From positions 1 to 15,247 of the forward strand of contig DATMGU010000115.1 of assembly GCA_035555315.1 (NCBI GenBank): 15,247 nucleotides of DNA, read 5' to 3'. Both the position numbers and the translations under genes were made by a program. The notes beneath the pieces are model-generated. The model made no database searches. It saw only the letters and a program-made list of their open reading frames with translations, and had not been told where the DNA came from. Source of the stretch: DATMGU01 sp035555315. Its GTDB lineage: Bacteria > Pseudomonadota > Alphaproteobacteria > ATCC43930 > CGMCC-115725. Below, one piece after another: positions 1 through 6,903 of the stretch. Within the stretch, counting starts at the first letter, position 1; each line of letters starts with the position of its first letter.

Positions 1-360
1 GGCGACCAGATCAACCAGGCGATCCAGCAGCTCGACAAGGTGACGCAGCAGAATGCGAGCGCCTCGGAGCAGATGTCGGCGACCTCGGAGGAGCTGGCGG
101 CGCAATCCGAGCAGCTGCAGGCGAGCATCGCGTATTTCCGGGTCGACGCGGCGGGCGGCGGGACGGCCGTGGCGGCGCGGCACCGGCCGGCCAGCCCGGT
201 CGCCCGGATCGCCGCCCCGAAACGGGTTGGTACAGCACCCAGGTCGATAAGAACCGCTGCTAAACCGATCGCGGCCCGCAACGGCCACGCGAACGGCTTC
301 GCCCTCAACCTCGCCAATGGCGCCGGCGATGCCCATGACGCCGAATTCGAGAAATATTGA
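1..360 (+). CDS. Methyl-accepting chemotaxis protein, C-terminal end (5' truncated by window)
   Basis: This is the last 119 residues of a chemoreceptor, read in frame from base 1 to a TGA at 358-360. Residues 1-48 are the end of the cytoplasmic signalling coiled coil, including methylation helix 2. Two stretches fit the methylation/deamidation consensus [A/S]xx[E/Q][E/Q]xx[A/S]: S20-A27 with the pair E23-Q24, and A27-A34 with E30-E31. The Gln in the first pair is a plausible substrate for the CheB or CheD encoded downstream. After residue 48 comes a low-complexity Ala/Arg/Pro-rich linker of about 60 residues ending in the acidic/aromatic tail DAEFEKY. Such tails on a flexible linker resemble the CheR/CheB tether of enteric receptors; that role is inferred here. 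Sensor and membrane parts lie outside the window, so the ligand is unknown. cheR starts 30 bp downstream, probably in the same transcript. Confidence 0.93.
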   Translation, partial: GDQINQAIQQLDKVTQQNASASEQMSATSEELAAQSEQLQASIAYFRVDAAGGGTAVAARHRPASPVARIAAPKRVGTAPRSIRTAAKPIAARNGHANGFALNLANGAGDAHDAEFEKY

Positions 361-390
361 GCGACCGGCGGTCAGGGGTCGGGGGCGGAC

Positions 391-1239
391 ATGACGGCGG
401 GCACTCTCGACCATCTGAGCCAGCGCGACTTCCGACGTCTGGCGACGTTCATCCACGACTACAGCGGCATCAAGATGCCCGAGACCAAGAAGACCATGGT
501 CGAGGGCCGGTTGCGCAAGCGCGTCGCGGCGACCGGTACCGCGCATCTCACGGATTACTGCCGGCATCTGTTCGATGAAGGCGGCCTGGCCGCCGAAACC
601 ATTCACCTGATCGACGTCGTCACCACGAACAAGACGGAGTTCTTCCGCGAGCCGGAGCATTTCCGCTTCCTCGCCGATGTGGCGCTGCCCCAGCTCGTCG
701 CCGACCGCCGCGCCGGTCCGCACACTATAATCAAGGTATGGAGCACGGCGAGTTCGATCGGTGCTGAGCCCTATACCTTGGCCATGGTGCTCGCCGACGC
801 CAGCCAGCGGCTCTGCGGCTTCCGGATCAACATCGTGGCCACCGACATCTCGACGCGCGTGCTCGAGACGGCGACCACGGCGATCTATCCGGAAGCGATG
901 ATCGAACCCGTCCCGTTCGACATGCGCAAGCGCTATCTGCTGCGCTCGAAGCAGGCCTCGCGCGGTTTGGTGCGCATCGTCCCCGAGCTTCGCCGGCTGG
1001 TTCAGTTCGGTCGGCTGAACCTTATGGATGCTTCCTATCCGATCGACCGCGATATGGACGTCGTCTTTTGCCGGAACATGCTGATCTATTTCGACAAGCC
1101 GACGCAGCAGGCGGTTCTGACGCGGTTGTGCGACCATTTGCGGCCCGGCGGCTATTTGTTCCTGGGGCATTCGGAGTCGCTGGCGGGGTTCGGCTTGCCG
1201 TTGAAGCCGGTCGGCACCACGGCGTTCCGGCGCGAGTAG
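391..1239 (+). CDS. cheR: Chemoreceptor glutamate methyltransferase CheR
   Basis: S-adenosylmethionine-dependent methyltransferase that methylates glutamates of chemoreceptors, working against CheB in adaptation. The protein is 282 residues, normal for the family. The N-terminal helical domain covers about residues 8-75 and the Rossmann methyltransferase domain about 76-282. Recognisable blocks are TNKTEFFRE (79-87), the SAM-binding segment VWSTASSIGAEPYTLAM (116-132), the TDIS acidic loop at 151-154, CRNMLIYFD (227-235) and RPGGYLFLGHSES (251-263). The SAM loop reads SSIGAEPYT where enteric CheR has a CSTGEEPYS-like sequence; this looks like ordinary variation. The ATG follows a G-rich ribosome-binding stretch (GGGGGCGG) at proper distance. 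It lies between the receptor gene and cheB, with 7 bp to the cheB start. Confidence 0.97.
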   Translation: MTAGTLDHLSQRDFRRLATFIHDYSGIKMPETKKTMVEGRLRKRVAATGTAHLTDYCRHLFDEGGLAAETIHLIDVVTTNKTEFFREPEHFRFLADVALPQLVADRRAGPHTIIKVWSTASSIGAEPYTLAMVLADASQRLCGFRINIVATDISTRVLETATTAIYPEAMIEPVPFDMRKRYLLRSKQASRGLVRIVPELRRLVQFGRLNLMDASYPIDRDMDVVFCRNMLIYFDKPTQQAVLTRLCDHLRPGGYLFLGHSESLAGFGLPLKPVGTTAFRRE

Positions 1240-1246
1240 CGTCTCG

Positions 1247-2350
1247 ATGACCCGCAAGATCCGTGTCCTCATCGTCGACGACTCCGCTTCGGTCCGCCAG
1301 ACGCTGACGGAGATTCTCCAATCCGATCCCGAGATCGAGGTCATGGGTACCGCGTCGGACCCGTTCGTCGCGGCACGCCGGATCCAGCAAGAAGTCCCCG
1401 ACGTCATCACCCTCGATGTCGAAATGCCGCGCATGGATGGCATCACCTTCCTGCGCAAGCTGATGGCCCAGCGCCCGATTCCGGTGGTCGTGTGCTCCTC
1501 GCTGGCGGAATCGGGGTCCGAGACGCTGTCGCAGGCCTGGGAGGCGGGCGCGGTCGAGATCATCCTCAAGCCACGGATCGGAACCGCGCAGTTCCTGCAG
1601 GAATCGAAGATCCGGATCTGCGACGCGGTGAAAGCCGCGGCACGGGCCCGGCTGAAGCAGCTGCCGGGTCAGATGGCCCGTTCCGACCGGTCGGAAAAGC
1701 GGCTGCCCCCGGAAAAGAAGCTGACCGCCGATGCCATCCTGCCACCGCCGATCGCCGGGCATCACGCCATGGCCCGAACCACGGAATCGGTCATTTGCAT
1801 CGGCGCCTCCACCGGCGGCACCGAATCCCTGAGGGTGGTGCTCGAAGCGTTGCCGGCCGCGAGCCCAGGCATCGTCATCGTGCAGCATATGCCCGAGAAA
1901 TTCACCGAAGCCTTTGCCCGCCGGCTCGACGGTCTGTGCGACATGGAAGTCAAGGAAGCGGCGGACGGCGATACGGTGATGCGTGGCCGGGTGCTGATCG
2001 CACCGGGCAACCGGCACATGCTGCTGCAACGGAGCGGGGCGCGGTATTACGTCTCGGTCAAGGATGGCCCGCTGGTGTCGCGTCACCGCCCCTCGGTCGA
2101 TGTCCTGTTCCGCTCGGCGGCGCGCTATGCCGGCGCCAACGCCGTCGGCATCATCATGACCGGCATGGGCGACGACGGCGCGCGCGGGTTGCTCGAGATG
2201 AAGGAAGCCGGCGCCTTTACCATCGCCCAGGATGAAGCCACCTCGGTGGTCTTCGGCATGCCCAAGGAGGCCATCGCCCTCGGTGCCGCCGACAAGGTCC
2301 TGCCGCTTGACCTATTGCCTATGGAAATCATCCGGGCCGGCAACCGGTGA
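1247..2350 (+). CDS. cheB: Chemotaxis response regulator protein-glutamate methylesterase CheB
   Basis: Removes methyl groups from receptor glutamates and deamidates receptor glutamines; it is activated by phosphorylation from CheA. The 367-residue protein has the standard two-domain layout. The receiver domain (about 4-125) has the acidic pair D11/D12, phospho-acceptor D57 in TLDVEMPRMDG and conserved K108. A linker of about 50 residues rich in charge and proline follows. The esterase domain (about 180-365) has the catalytic Ser in GASTGG (S188), His in VQHM (H214) and Asp in GMGDDGA (D310 by alignment to the enteric enzyme). All key residues are present, so it should be active. The start is 7 bp after the cheR stop, and the stop overlaps the GTG start of cheD by 4 bp (GTGA), implying coupled translation. 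Confidence 0.97.
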   Translation: MTRKIRVLIVDDSASVRQTLTEILQSDPEIEVMGTASDPFVAARRIQQEVPDVITLDVEMPRMDGITFLRKLMAQRPIPVVVCSSLAESGSETLSQAWEAGAVEIILKPRIGTAQFLQESKIRICDAVKAAARARLKQLPGQMARSDRSEKRLPPEKKLTADAILPPPIAGHHAMARTTESVICIGASTGGTESLRVVLEALPAASPGIVIVQHMPEKFTEAFARRLDGLCDMEVKEAADGDTVMRGRVLIAPGNRHMLLQRSGARYYVSVKDGPLVSRHRPSVDVLFRSAARYAGANAVGIIMTGMGDDGARGLLEMKEAGAFTIAQDEATSVVFGMPKEAIALGAADKVLPLDLLPMEIIRAGNR

Positions 2351-2904
2351 ACGCGGCGGCACTCGGTCCGTCGCGCGGCGCCAAGCCGCCGCCCCAGGCT
2401 TTTCTGACGCCCGGCACGCTGTATTGCGGTACCGCGCCGGCCTTGGTCAGCACCGTTCTCGGCTCCTGCGTCGCGGTCTGCCTATTCGATCGCCACCATC
2501 GGGCGGGTGGGATGAACCATTTCGTCCTGCCGTACAATCCGGCGGGAGAAGACAGTCTGCGCTACGGCGACGTCGCTCTCGAACGGCTCCGCGCGCGGAT
2601 GCTTCGGTTGGGTTGCGATATCGAAGATCTCCGCGCTAAGGTCTTCGGCGGGGCCGCGGTGCTGCCGTTCGGCGAGGCCGGGGATACCGTCGGCACCAAG
2701 AATGTTGCGATCGCGATCGAATGGCTGCGTTGCCAGTCGATCCCGGTGGTAAGCCGGCGGACCGGCGGCAAGAACGGGTTGCTGATCCGATTTCACACCG
2801 GATCGGGCAAAGTCCTGGTGCGCAAGATCACGTCGGGGATCGGTGTCGACATCAGCGGGCCGGCGCCGATCTATGATTCGCGCCTCGACCTCGCGGCTGA
2901 ATAG
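2347..2904 (+). CDS. cheD: Chemoreceptor glutamine deamidase CheD
   Basis: Deamidates specific receptor glutamines to glutamates; in several bacteria it also exchanges with the CheC phosphatase. The protein is 185 residues. The papain-like active site known from Thermotoga CheD is visible: Cys41 in LGSCVAVCLFD, His58 in GGMNHFVLP and Thr36 just before the cysteine. The KVFGGA block (98-103) and the C-terminal IGVDISGP region are also typical. Initiation is inferred at GTG 2347, within the cheB stop (GTGA). The first 20 residues are Ala/Pro-rich and poorly conserved, so a slightly internal start cannot be excluded. No CheC gene is present here. The stop is only 12 bp from the stop of the opposing receptor-like gene, and no clear terminator hairpin lies between them. 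Confidence 0.95.
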   Translation: MNAAALGPSRGAKPPPQAFLTPGTLYCGTAPALVSTVLGSCVAVCLFDRHHRAGGMNHFVLPYNPAGEDSLRYGDVALERLRARMLRLGCDIEDLRAKVFGGAAVLPFGEAGDTVGTKNVAIAIEWLRCQSIPVVSRRTGGKNGLLIRFHTGSGKVLVRKITSGIGVDISGPAPIYDSRLDLAAE

Positions 2905-2916
2905 GTCGAAGGCGAG

Positions 2917-4695
2917 CTAGAAGAAGATGTCTTCGAGTTCGGCGGGCGCTGGGGCGGGGCCGCGCGGTGGTGGGGCCGCGGCGGCGTTCCGGTGCGATCG
3001 CCCCGGGGCATGCCGGTTGAGAATCTTCCGCTCGCGCTCCATCGTATAGCTGCGCGCGATCAGCTCGACCAGACGGTCGGCTTCGGGGGCATTCGCGAGG
3101 TCGTAGTCCGGCTTGGGCGCGACGCTCGTAAGGTCGGCGGCGGCCTGTCGCAGCACCTGGCCGATCTCGTGATGAACGTTGGTCCGGGCGACGGTCTCCT
3201 GGAGCAGACCGGCCACGACATCGCCATCATGTTCGAGCGTCCCCAAGGCATCCGCGAGGCTTTGCCCGACCGCCGACAGCCCGGACAGCGAATGCGCCAT
3301 GATATCGGCGACCGACGCGATGTCGGCGGCTCTGCCGTCCTGGTCGCGACCGGACAGGGCGCCGGAGATCGCCACGACCTGGTCGAGATCGGTCATCACG
3401 TCGATCGCTTCCGTGGCGATCTCGTTGGCGTATAGCCGAAGTTCCTGGGCGATGATGCCGAGCGGTCGGCCGACATCGCCGAGCCGGCCGCATTTCAAGG
3501 TCGTGTTGAGGCCCATGAGGCGGATATCCGCCTCCAGTGATCGCACCGTGCTGATGTGGCTGACGAGGCGGGTCGTCGCTTCCGACACCGATGCCGCGGC
3601 CTGATCGGCGTCACGCCGTGCCGAGCGGAAGCCGGTGAGGAGTGTGCCGATATCGCTGACTTCTTCCTCCAGCTCGCCCAGGAAGGTTCCCCGGCGCTCG
3701 CCGGACGCGCCGAACGTGTCGCTGCCCAGGCGGGGGATCTCGCGCGCATCGGCCGCCAGCTCTTGCAGCGATTTCAGGATCTGCTGAACCTCGTGATCGA
3801 ACTGATCCGCCATATCGGTCAATTGAGCGGCTTGAAGCCGGCAGCAGAACCCGATCAGTGCCTCTTGTCCGGCGTGCCCGGCGTCTTGCGCGACGCTTAG
3901 CGGGGGCAGGAATTCGTCGAGAAGTCCCAGCGCATAGTCGACATGTTCGATGCGCTGACGGGTGATGTCGCCGATCTGCAGGGCCATGACCGCGTCACCG
4001 ATCCGCTTGCCGATGCGGTGCGATCCCTGGCCGACGGCGGAGGCGGTCGCGACCGCGCGCTTGCCCCGCGCCGCGATCGCATCGACGCTGCGGCCGAGCC
4101 GGAGCGGAATGGCGCGAACAGAAGCGGAGTGGTGCTCATCGAGCGCCGATTGGCTGGCGATCGCCGTCCGCAAATGGCGGCCGACGCCGGCGAGTTCGGC
4201 GGCGAACTGGTCCAGGCTGGCCTGCGCCAAGCGCAGCGTCCGGTTGATCTCGGTCGCGAAGCTGATGAAATCGACGCTGCTGTCGCCGATATGCGCGGCG
4301 GCGATCTTGGCGTTGGTCGCCAGCATGGCGACGCCCTTGACCGATTTTCCCATGTGAGCGACGCGGTGTTCGATCGCTGACGTCAGCTCCGTCAGCTGCC
4401 GAAAGGAACTGACCTCGCCGCTCTGCGCCTGTGCCAGGGCCGACACGCGGGTCGCGATTTGCGACAGATCGTGGGTGGCCTGTCGCAGAGTCTCGCCCCG
4501 CAGCTCGCTCGACAGGGTGTCGAAGGTCCGCGTCAGCGTCGTGACCGTCTCGACGGAATTTTCAAGCCGCCCGCCGATATCGACGAAGCGTGCCTCCGTC
4601 GAGGTCGAGGCGGCTCTGATTGCGCCAGCTATCTTGTCGAGGTCCTTGCGCGCCCGCATCGTGATGTCCGATCCATCCTTCGTAGCCACATCCAT
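2917..4695 (-). CDS. Soluble receptor-like chemotaxis protein with two degenerate MCP tips and a CheZ-like motif
   Basis: A 592-residue, largely helical protein with no membrane segment or signal peptide. Two internal stretches look like degenerate copies of the receptor hairpin tip: about 124-136 (MLATNAKIAAAHIG) and about 391-425 (LMGLNTTLKCGRLGDVGRP, then IIAQELRLYANEI). The first half ends in LQIGDITRQRIEHV (239-252). Its DITRQ resembles the CheZ phosphatase DxxxQ motif (QDLTGQ), with candidate residues D243 and Q247. A Pro/Ala-rich linker (about 570-584) precedes the tail ELEDIFF, reminiscent of the CheY-binding tail of CheZ or of receptor tether peptides. The family is not one I can name with certainty. 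Options are a cytoplasmic signalling scaffold, a divergent transducer or a phosphatase-like regulator of CheY. An upstream in-frame TTG at 4707 is possible but has poor ribosome-binding spacing. It converges on the che operon. Confidence 0.85.
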   Translation of the reverse strand: MDVATKDGSDITMRARKDLDKIAGAIRAASTSTEARFVDIGGRLENSVETVTTLTRTFDTLSSELRGETLRQATHDLSQIATRVSALAQAQSGEVSSFRQLTELTSAIEHRVAHMGKSVKGVAMLATNAKIAAAHIGDSSVDFISFATEINRTLRLAQASLDQFAAELAGVGRHLRTAIASQSALDEHHSASVRAIPLRLGRSVDAIAARGKRAVATASAVGQGSHRIGKRIGDAVMALQIGDITRQRIEHVDYALGLLDEFLPPLSVAQDAGHAGQEALIGFCCRLQAAQLTDMADQFDHEVQQILKSLQELAADAREIPRLGSDTFGASGERRGTFLGELEEEVSDIGTLLTGFRSARRDADQAAASVSEATTRLVSHISTVRSLEADIRLMGLNTTLKCGRLGDVGRPLGIIAQELRLYANEIATEAIDVMTDLDQVVAISGALSGRDQDGRAADIASVADIMAHSLSGLSAVGQSLADALGTLEHDGDVVAGLLQETVARTNVHHEIGQVLRQAAADLTSVAPKPDYDLANAPEADRLVELIARSYTMERERKILNRHAPGRSHRNAAAAPPPRGPAPAPAELEDIFF

Positions 4696-4722
4696 GGCAA
4701 CGACCAATCTTCATCAGATGGG

Positions 4723-4737
4723 TAAATTCGCGGTAAA
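4723..4737 (-). promoter_or_regulatory. Possible CtrA-like binding site (TTTA-N7-TTTA)
   Basis: On the - strand the spacer reads TTTA-N7-TTTA within a direct repeat of ATTTACC (complement at 4721-4727 and 4732-4738, 11 bp apart). The CtrA consensus is TTAA-N7-TTAA, so spacing is exact and each half-site has one mismatch. It lies 28 bp upstream of the receptor-like gene start. CtrA controls motility and chemotaxis genes in many Rhodospirillales, which fits, but two A+T-rich tetramers can occur by chance. Confidence 0.3.
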
Positions 4738-4756
4738 TGAGGGGTGCGAATTGGCG

Positions 4757-5635
4757 CTACGAGCCTACGGGCCGGTCGCTTTCCGAGGCTGCCGACGCCT
4801 CGGCATCGAGGCGCGCCCAGATCGCCCGCGCATGGTCGCGAAGGATCAAAGCCTCGTCCCAGCGATCGGACAGTTCGTAGCCGTCTGGTCCGGTCATGGC
4901 ATATTCGTGCGGCCCCAACTCGCACAGGAAGTTCAGCCGCGCGGTCGCGGGTGCGCGCCGCCGCCAATCGCGGAAACCCTGTTCCCACCAGGCCAGAAAC
5001 ACATCCAGCCATTTCCGGTATTGCGGAAAGCCGAACGGCACCTGGATCTGTTGGCGCGACGCGATGCGACCCTGCAGCGATCCGGCCCGGCGCAGGATCC
5101 GTGCGATATGCTCCTGCGCGGCGGCGGAGACTGGATAGTCGAACTCTCGGCCGACCACGTAATGCGACAGGTCGGCGCTGATCACCATCTCCGGCACCGC
5201 GTCCAGGAGCTGGAGCATCGCGAACATGTCGTTGGTGACGCTGTTGCGATGCGTCTCGAACTGGATCTCGACCTGTTCCTGCTCGGCCATCTCGATCCAG
5301 CGCCTGACCACCGGCACCGTGGCCTCCACGGAGATCGGCATCACCTGGCCGATCACGTTGACGAAGGGGGCGCCGAATTCCCGCGCCATCCGCAGCACCG
5401 GCCGGAGCTGCTCGATGGTCTTCGGGAAGGCGGTGAACAGGCAGCCCAGCTGGTATTTCTCGAAGAGTGGCTTGGCCTTGTAGGCGGTTGCCATGTCGGT
5501 CGCGCCGAAATCGATCGACATGCCGTCGAAGCCGGCCGTGGCGACCATCTCGAAGCTCTCTTCCAGCGAACGCTCGCGCCCATCCGGCCGGCGCAACTCC
5601 ATCGCCCAGAGCGACTGGTAGACGTCGAGCTTCAT
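4757..5635 (-). CDS. Xylose-isomerase-like TIM-barrel protein (sugar phosphate isomerase/epimerase family)
   Basis: A 292-residue AP-endonuclease-2-type TIM barrel, the fold of IolE, IolI, hydroxypyruvate isomerase and related isomerases, epimerases and dehydratases that bind one or two divalent metals. Candidate metal ligands sit at the usual strand ends: E127 in QFETHRNS, D155 and H158 in ADLSHYVV, and E239 in LCELGPHEY. The N-terminus MKLDVYQSLWAMEL and the AGFDGMSIDFG segment (34-44) are typical first and second strands. The fold is clear; the substrate is not. Its ATG overlaps the upstream desaturase stop (ATGA), and a GGAG ribosome-binding site (complement at 5644-5647) lies 8 nt ahead, so the two are a coupled operon. 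They probably act on the same small molecule. Confidence 0.9.
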   Translation of the reverse strand: MKLDVYQSLWAMELRRPDGRERSLEESFEMVATAGFDGMSIDFGATDMATAYKAKPLFEKYQLGCLFTAFPKTIEQLRPVLRMAREFGAPFVNVIGQVMPISVEATVPVVRRWIEMAEQEQVEIQFETHRNSVTNDMFAMLQLLDAVPEMVISADLSHYVVGREFDYPVSAAAQEHIARILRRAGSLQGRIASRQQIQVPFGFPQYRKWLDVFLAWWEQGFRDWRRRAPATARLNFLCELGPHEYAMTGPDGYELSDRWDEALILRDHARAIWARLDAEASAASESDRPVGS

Positions 5636-6576
5636 GTCACCGGCTCCAGACGCTCGCCGGCGGCGCTGAGCGCGCGGCCGATTTCCACTTGCACGGCGAG
5701 ATAGCCGCCGCCGGGCATCTCGGGACCCACCTGGCGGGCGATCTCCTCATGAAGTTCCGGCAGGGCGTGGAACGGCACGCCGGGAAAGGAATGGTGCGCC
5801 GCATGGAACGACATGTTCCAGACCAGCCAGCGCATCACCGCCGGCCCGCGCAGCGTGCGGGTGTTGCGCAGCGTGTCGGGCTCATGGGTCAGGCAGGTGT
5901 GTTCGCCCACATTCTGCAACTGGTGGAACCATTTCATCAGCAGCATCGGGGCGAGCCAGAACTCGACGGCCACCCAGGAGGCGGCCATCATCGACAAGGC
6001 CAGGATCGCGGCATAGCCCGCCACGTGCCAGCGCGCCTCGCCGATCACCTGGCCGCGCTGCTTGTCGTTCAGCCACCAGACATAGGCGGGCACGATCCCG
6101 CTGGCGAGACGCAGGGTGGAGCGACCGCGACCGTACCAATACAGCGCCGCGCTCATATTGAAGAGCCAGGAGGCGAAGGAATACGGCCCGCGCACCAGCA
6201 GCTCCGGATCCTTATCCCAGTCCTGGGTATGGCGGTGATGGGCGAAATGGAACCAGCGGTCCCAGCGTGCCGGGTAGATCATGAGGAAGCCGATCGCCTC
6301 GCCGACCCAATCGTTCAGCCGACGCGAGCGGAATGCCGTCCAATGGCTCATCTCGTGCTGGCCGGCATAGAGACAGTTCAGCAGGATGCCCTGGGCCATG
6401 AAGCCCGGCACGGCGAGCCACCAGATGCCGGAGGCCAACGCGGCGCTGGTCAGCCCCAGTGCCGCGAGCTGAGTGGCGAGCTGCGTCAATGCGTGCCGGT
6501 CGGACCGCGCGCTGAGCTGCTTCAACCGGCGCGGCTCGATGAGCGTGGCGGCGCGTTTGGCGACCCAATCTTCCAT
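5632..6576 (-). CDS. Membrane fatty-acid-desaturase-family di-iron oxygenase
   Basis: A 314-residue integral membrane protein with the histidine boxes of the desaturase/hydroxylase superfamily: HEMSH (H74, H78), HFAHHRH (H110, H113, H114, H116), an isolated H226 in GEHTCLTH and HAAHH (H258, H261, H262). These histidines bind the di-iron centre. Hydrophobic helices occur around residues 30-72, 92-102 and 180-216. The family includes lipid desaturases, carotenoid hydroxylases and small-molecule hydroxylases such as rhizopine MocD; which applies is not decided by the motifs. The ATG at 6576 was chosen because it follows GGTGGA closely and homologous N-termini begin nearby. The open frame continues upstream to 6960, but that stretch is A+T-rich, non-hydrophobic and overlaps the control region. 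No ferredoxin or reductase partner is in the window. Its stop overlaps the TIM-barrel start. Confidence 0.9.
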   Translation of the reverse strand: MEDWVAKRAATLIEPRRLKQLSARSDRHALTQLATQLAALGLTSAALASGIWWLAVPGFMAQGILLNCLYAGQHEMSHWTAFRSRRLNDWVGEAIGFLMIYPARWDRWFHFAHHRHTQDWDKDPELLVRGPYSFASWLFNMSAALYWYGRGRSTLRLASGIVPAYVWWLNDKQRGQVIGEARWHVAGYAAILALSMMAASWVAVEFWLAPMLLMKWFHQLQNVGEHTCLTHEPDTLRNTRTLRGPAVMRWLVWNMSFHAAHHSFPGVPFHALPELHEEIARQVGPEMPGGGYLAVQVEIGRALSAAGERLEPVT

Positions 6577-6624
6577 CACATCCACCGCCAGACCATTCTG
6601 CCGAGGTTTTGGGCAGAAAACCCA

Positions 6625-6655
6625 CCCGCCTAGAATCACGGCAGCGACAGGCGGG
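6625..6655 (-). repeat. 7-bp inverted repeat in desaturase leader (CCCGCCT-N17-AGGCGGG)
   Basis: Perfect 7-bp arms at 6625-6631 and 6649-6655 with a 17-nt spacer. In the desaturase transcript this would be a stem-loop about 50-80 nt before the start codon, if transcription starts upstream of it. One arm shares base 6649 with the neighbouring GCGACA dyad, so the two stems could not both form fully. It may be a leader structure or a protein site; function is unknown. Confidence 0.4.
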
Positions 6656-6663
6656 AGTGTCGC
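6644..6663. promoter_or_regulatory. 20-bp dyad GCGACA-N8-TGTCGC, candidate activator or repressor site
   Basis: Perfect 6-bp inverted repeat with an 8-bp spacer, the geometry of a helix-turn-helix dimer site. Its centre is about 164 bp upstream of the sigma-54 -12 element, within the range usual for enhancer-binding-protein sites. It is also only about 70 bp upstream of the divergent desaturase start, so it could serve as an operator there. It does not match the NtrC consensus. Confidence 0.4.
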
Positions 6664-6759
6664 AGATCTTGCCGCGCCGTCAATCCGGCGGAACTGAGGA
6701 TCGATCGGCGGCCAGTGCCTCTGAAATAGCCTGGGCTGATCGCCAACGACGCACGAATC

Positions 6760-6795
6760 CCCACAAATTCCATATTTCCCACTCAAACCCACAAA
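6760..6795 (+). repeat. CCCACA repeat cluster
   Basis: CCCACAAA occurs exactly at 6760-6767 and 6788-6795, starts 28 bp apart, with TTTCCCAC (6775-6782) between them. The same core recurs downstream as TGTGGG (6881-6886, inverted) and CCACAAA (6899-6905). The group ends just before the sigma-54 -24 element. Repetition of one 6-bp core in a regulatory spacer suggests binding of one regulator at several positions; the local DeoR protein is a candidate by proximity only. Confidence 0.45.
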
Positions 6796-6803
6796 AATAT
6801 AAC

Positions 6804-6819
6804 TGGCACCGATTTTGCT
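6804..6819 (+). promoter_or_regulatory. Sigma-54 (RpoN) promoter, TGGCAC-N5-TTGCT
   Basis: The -24 element TGGCAC (6804-6809) and -12 element TTGCT (6815-6819) match the RpoN consensus TGGCAC-N5-TTGC[A/T]. The invariant GG (6805-6806) and GC (6817-6818) are separated by the required 10 bp. The base before TGGCAC is a pyrimidine and TTGC is followed by T-rich sequence, also as expected. Transcription would start near 6830 and give a leader of about 148 nt before the binding-protein gene. Sigma-54 promoters need an enhancer-binding ATPase, which is not encoded in the window. Confidence 0.65.
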
Positions 6820-6880
6820 TTTCAGCACGGGTCTGCGGGAATATTCGGTTTTGGAGGGGGTTTGAGCGTCTCGGTCGCTG

Positions 6881-6903
6881 TGTGGGATATTTACAATTCC
6901 ACA
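6881..6903. promoter_or_regulatory. Palindrome TGTGG-N13-CCACA, candidate operator
   Basis: Arms TGTGG (6881-6885) and CCACA (6899-6903) are perfect inverted repeats. Counting inner positions, 8 of 11 base pairs around the centre at 6892 are symmetric. A TACAAT hexamer at 6892-6897 resembles a sigma-70 -10 element, but no good -35 partner was found. It lies about 50-75 nt downstream of the predicted sigma-54 start, so a bound repressor would block elongation. It contains the core found in the upstream CCCACA cluster. Confidence 0.4.

Noticed and set aside
116..132. CheR SAM-loop variant SSIGAEPYT (residue numbers within CheR), considered as a defect
   Set aside because: The Gly, Glu and Pro-Tyr positions needed for the fold remain, and GAEPYT-like variants look normal for alphaproteobacterial CheR.
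1022..2086. 354-residue open frame on the - strand under cheR/cheB
   Set aside because: It overlaps two certain genes and its composition is typical of an antisense shadow.
2905..2935. Small inverted repeat GAAGA-TG-TCTTC near the convergent stops, considered as a terminator
   Set aside because: A 5-bp stem with a 2-nt loop inside the 3' coding end of the receptor-like gene, without a T-run; too weak to call.
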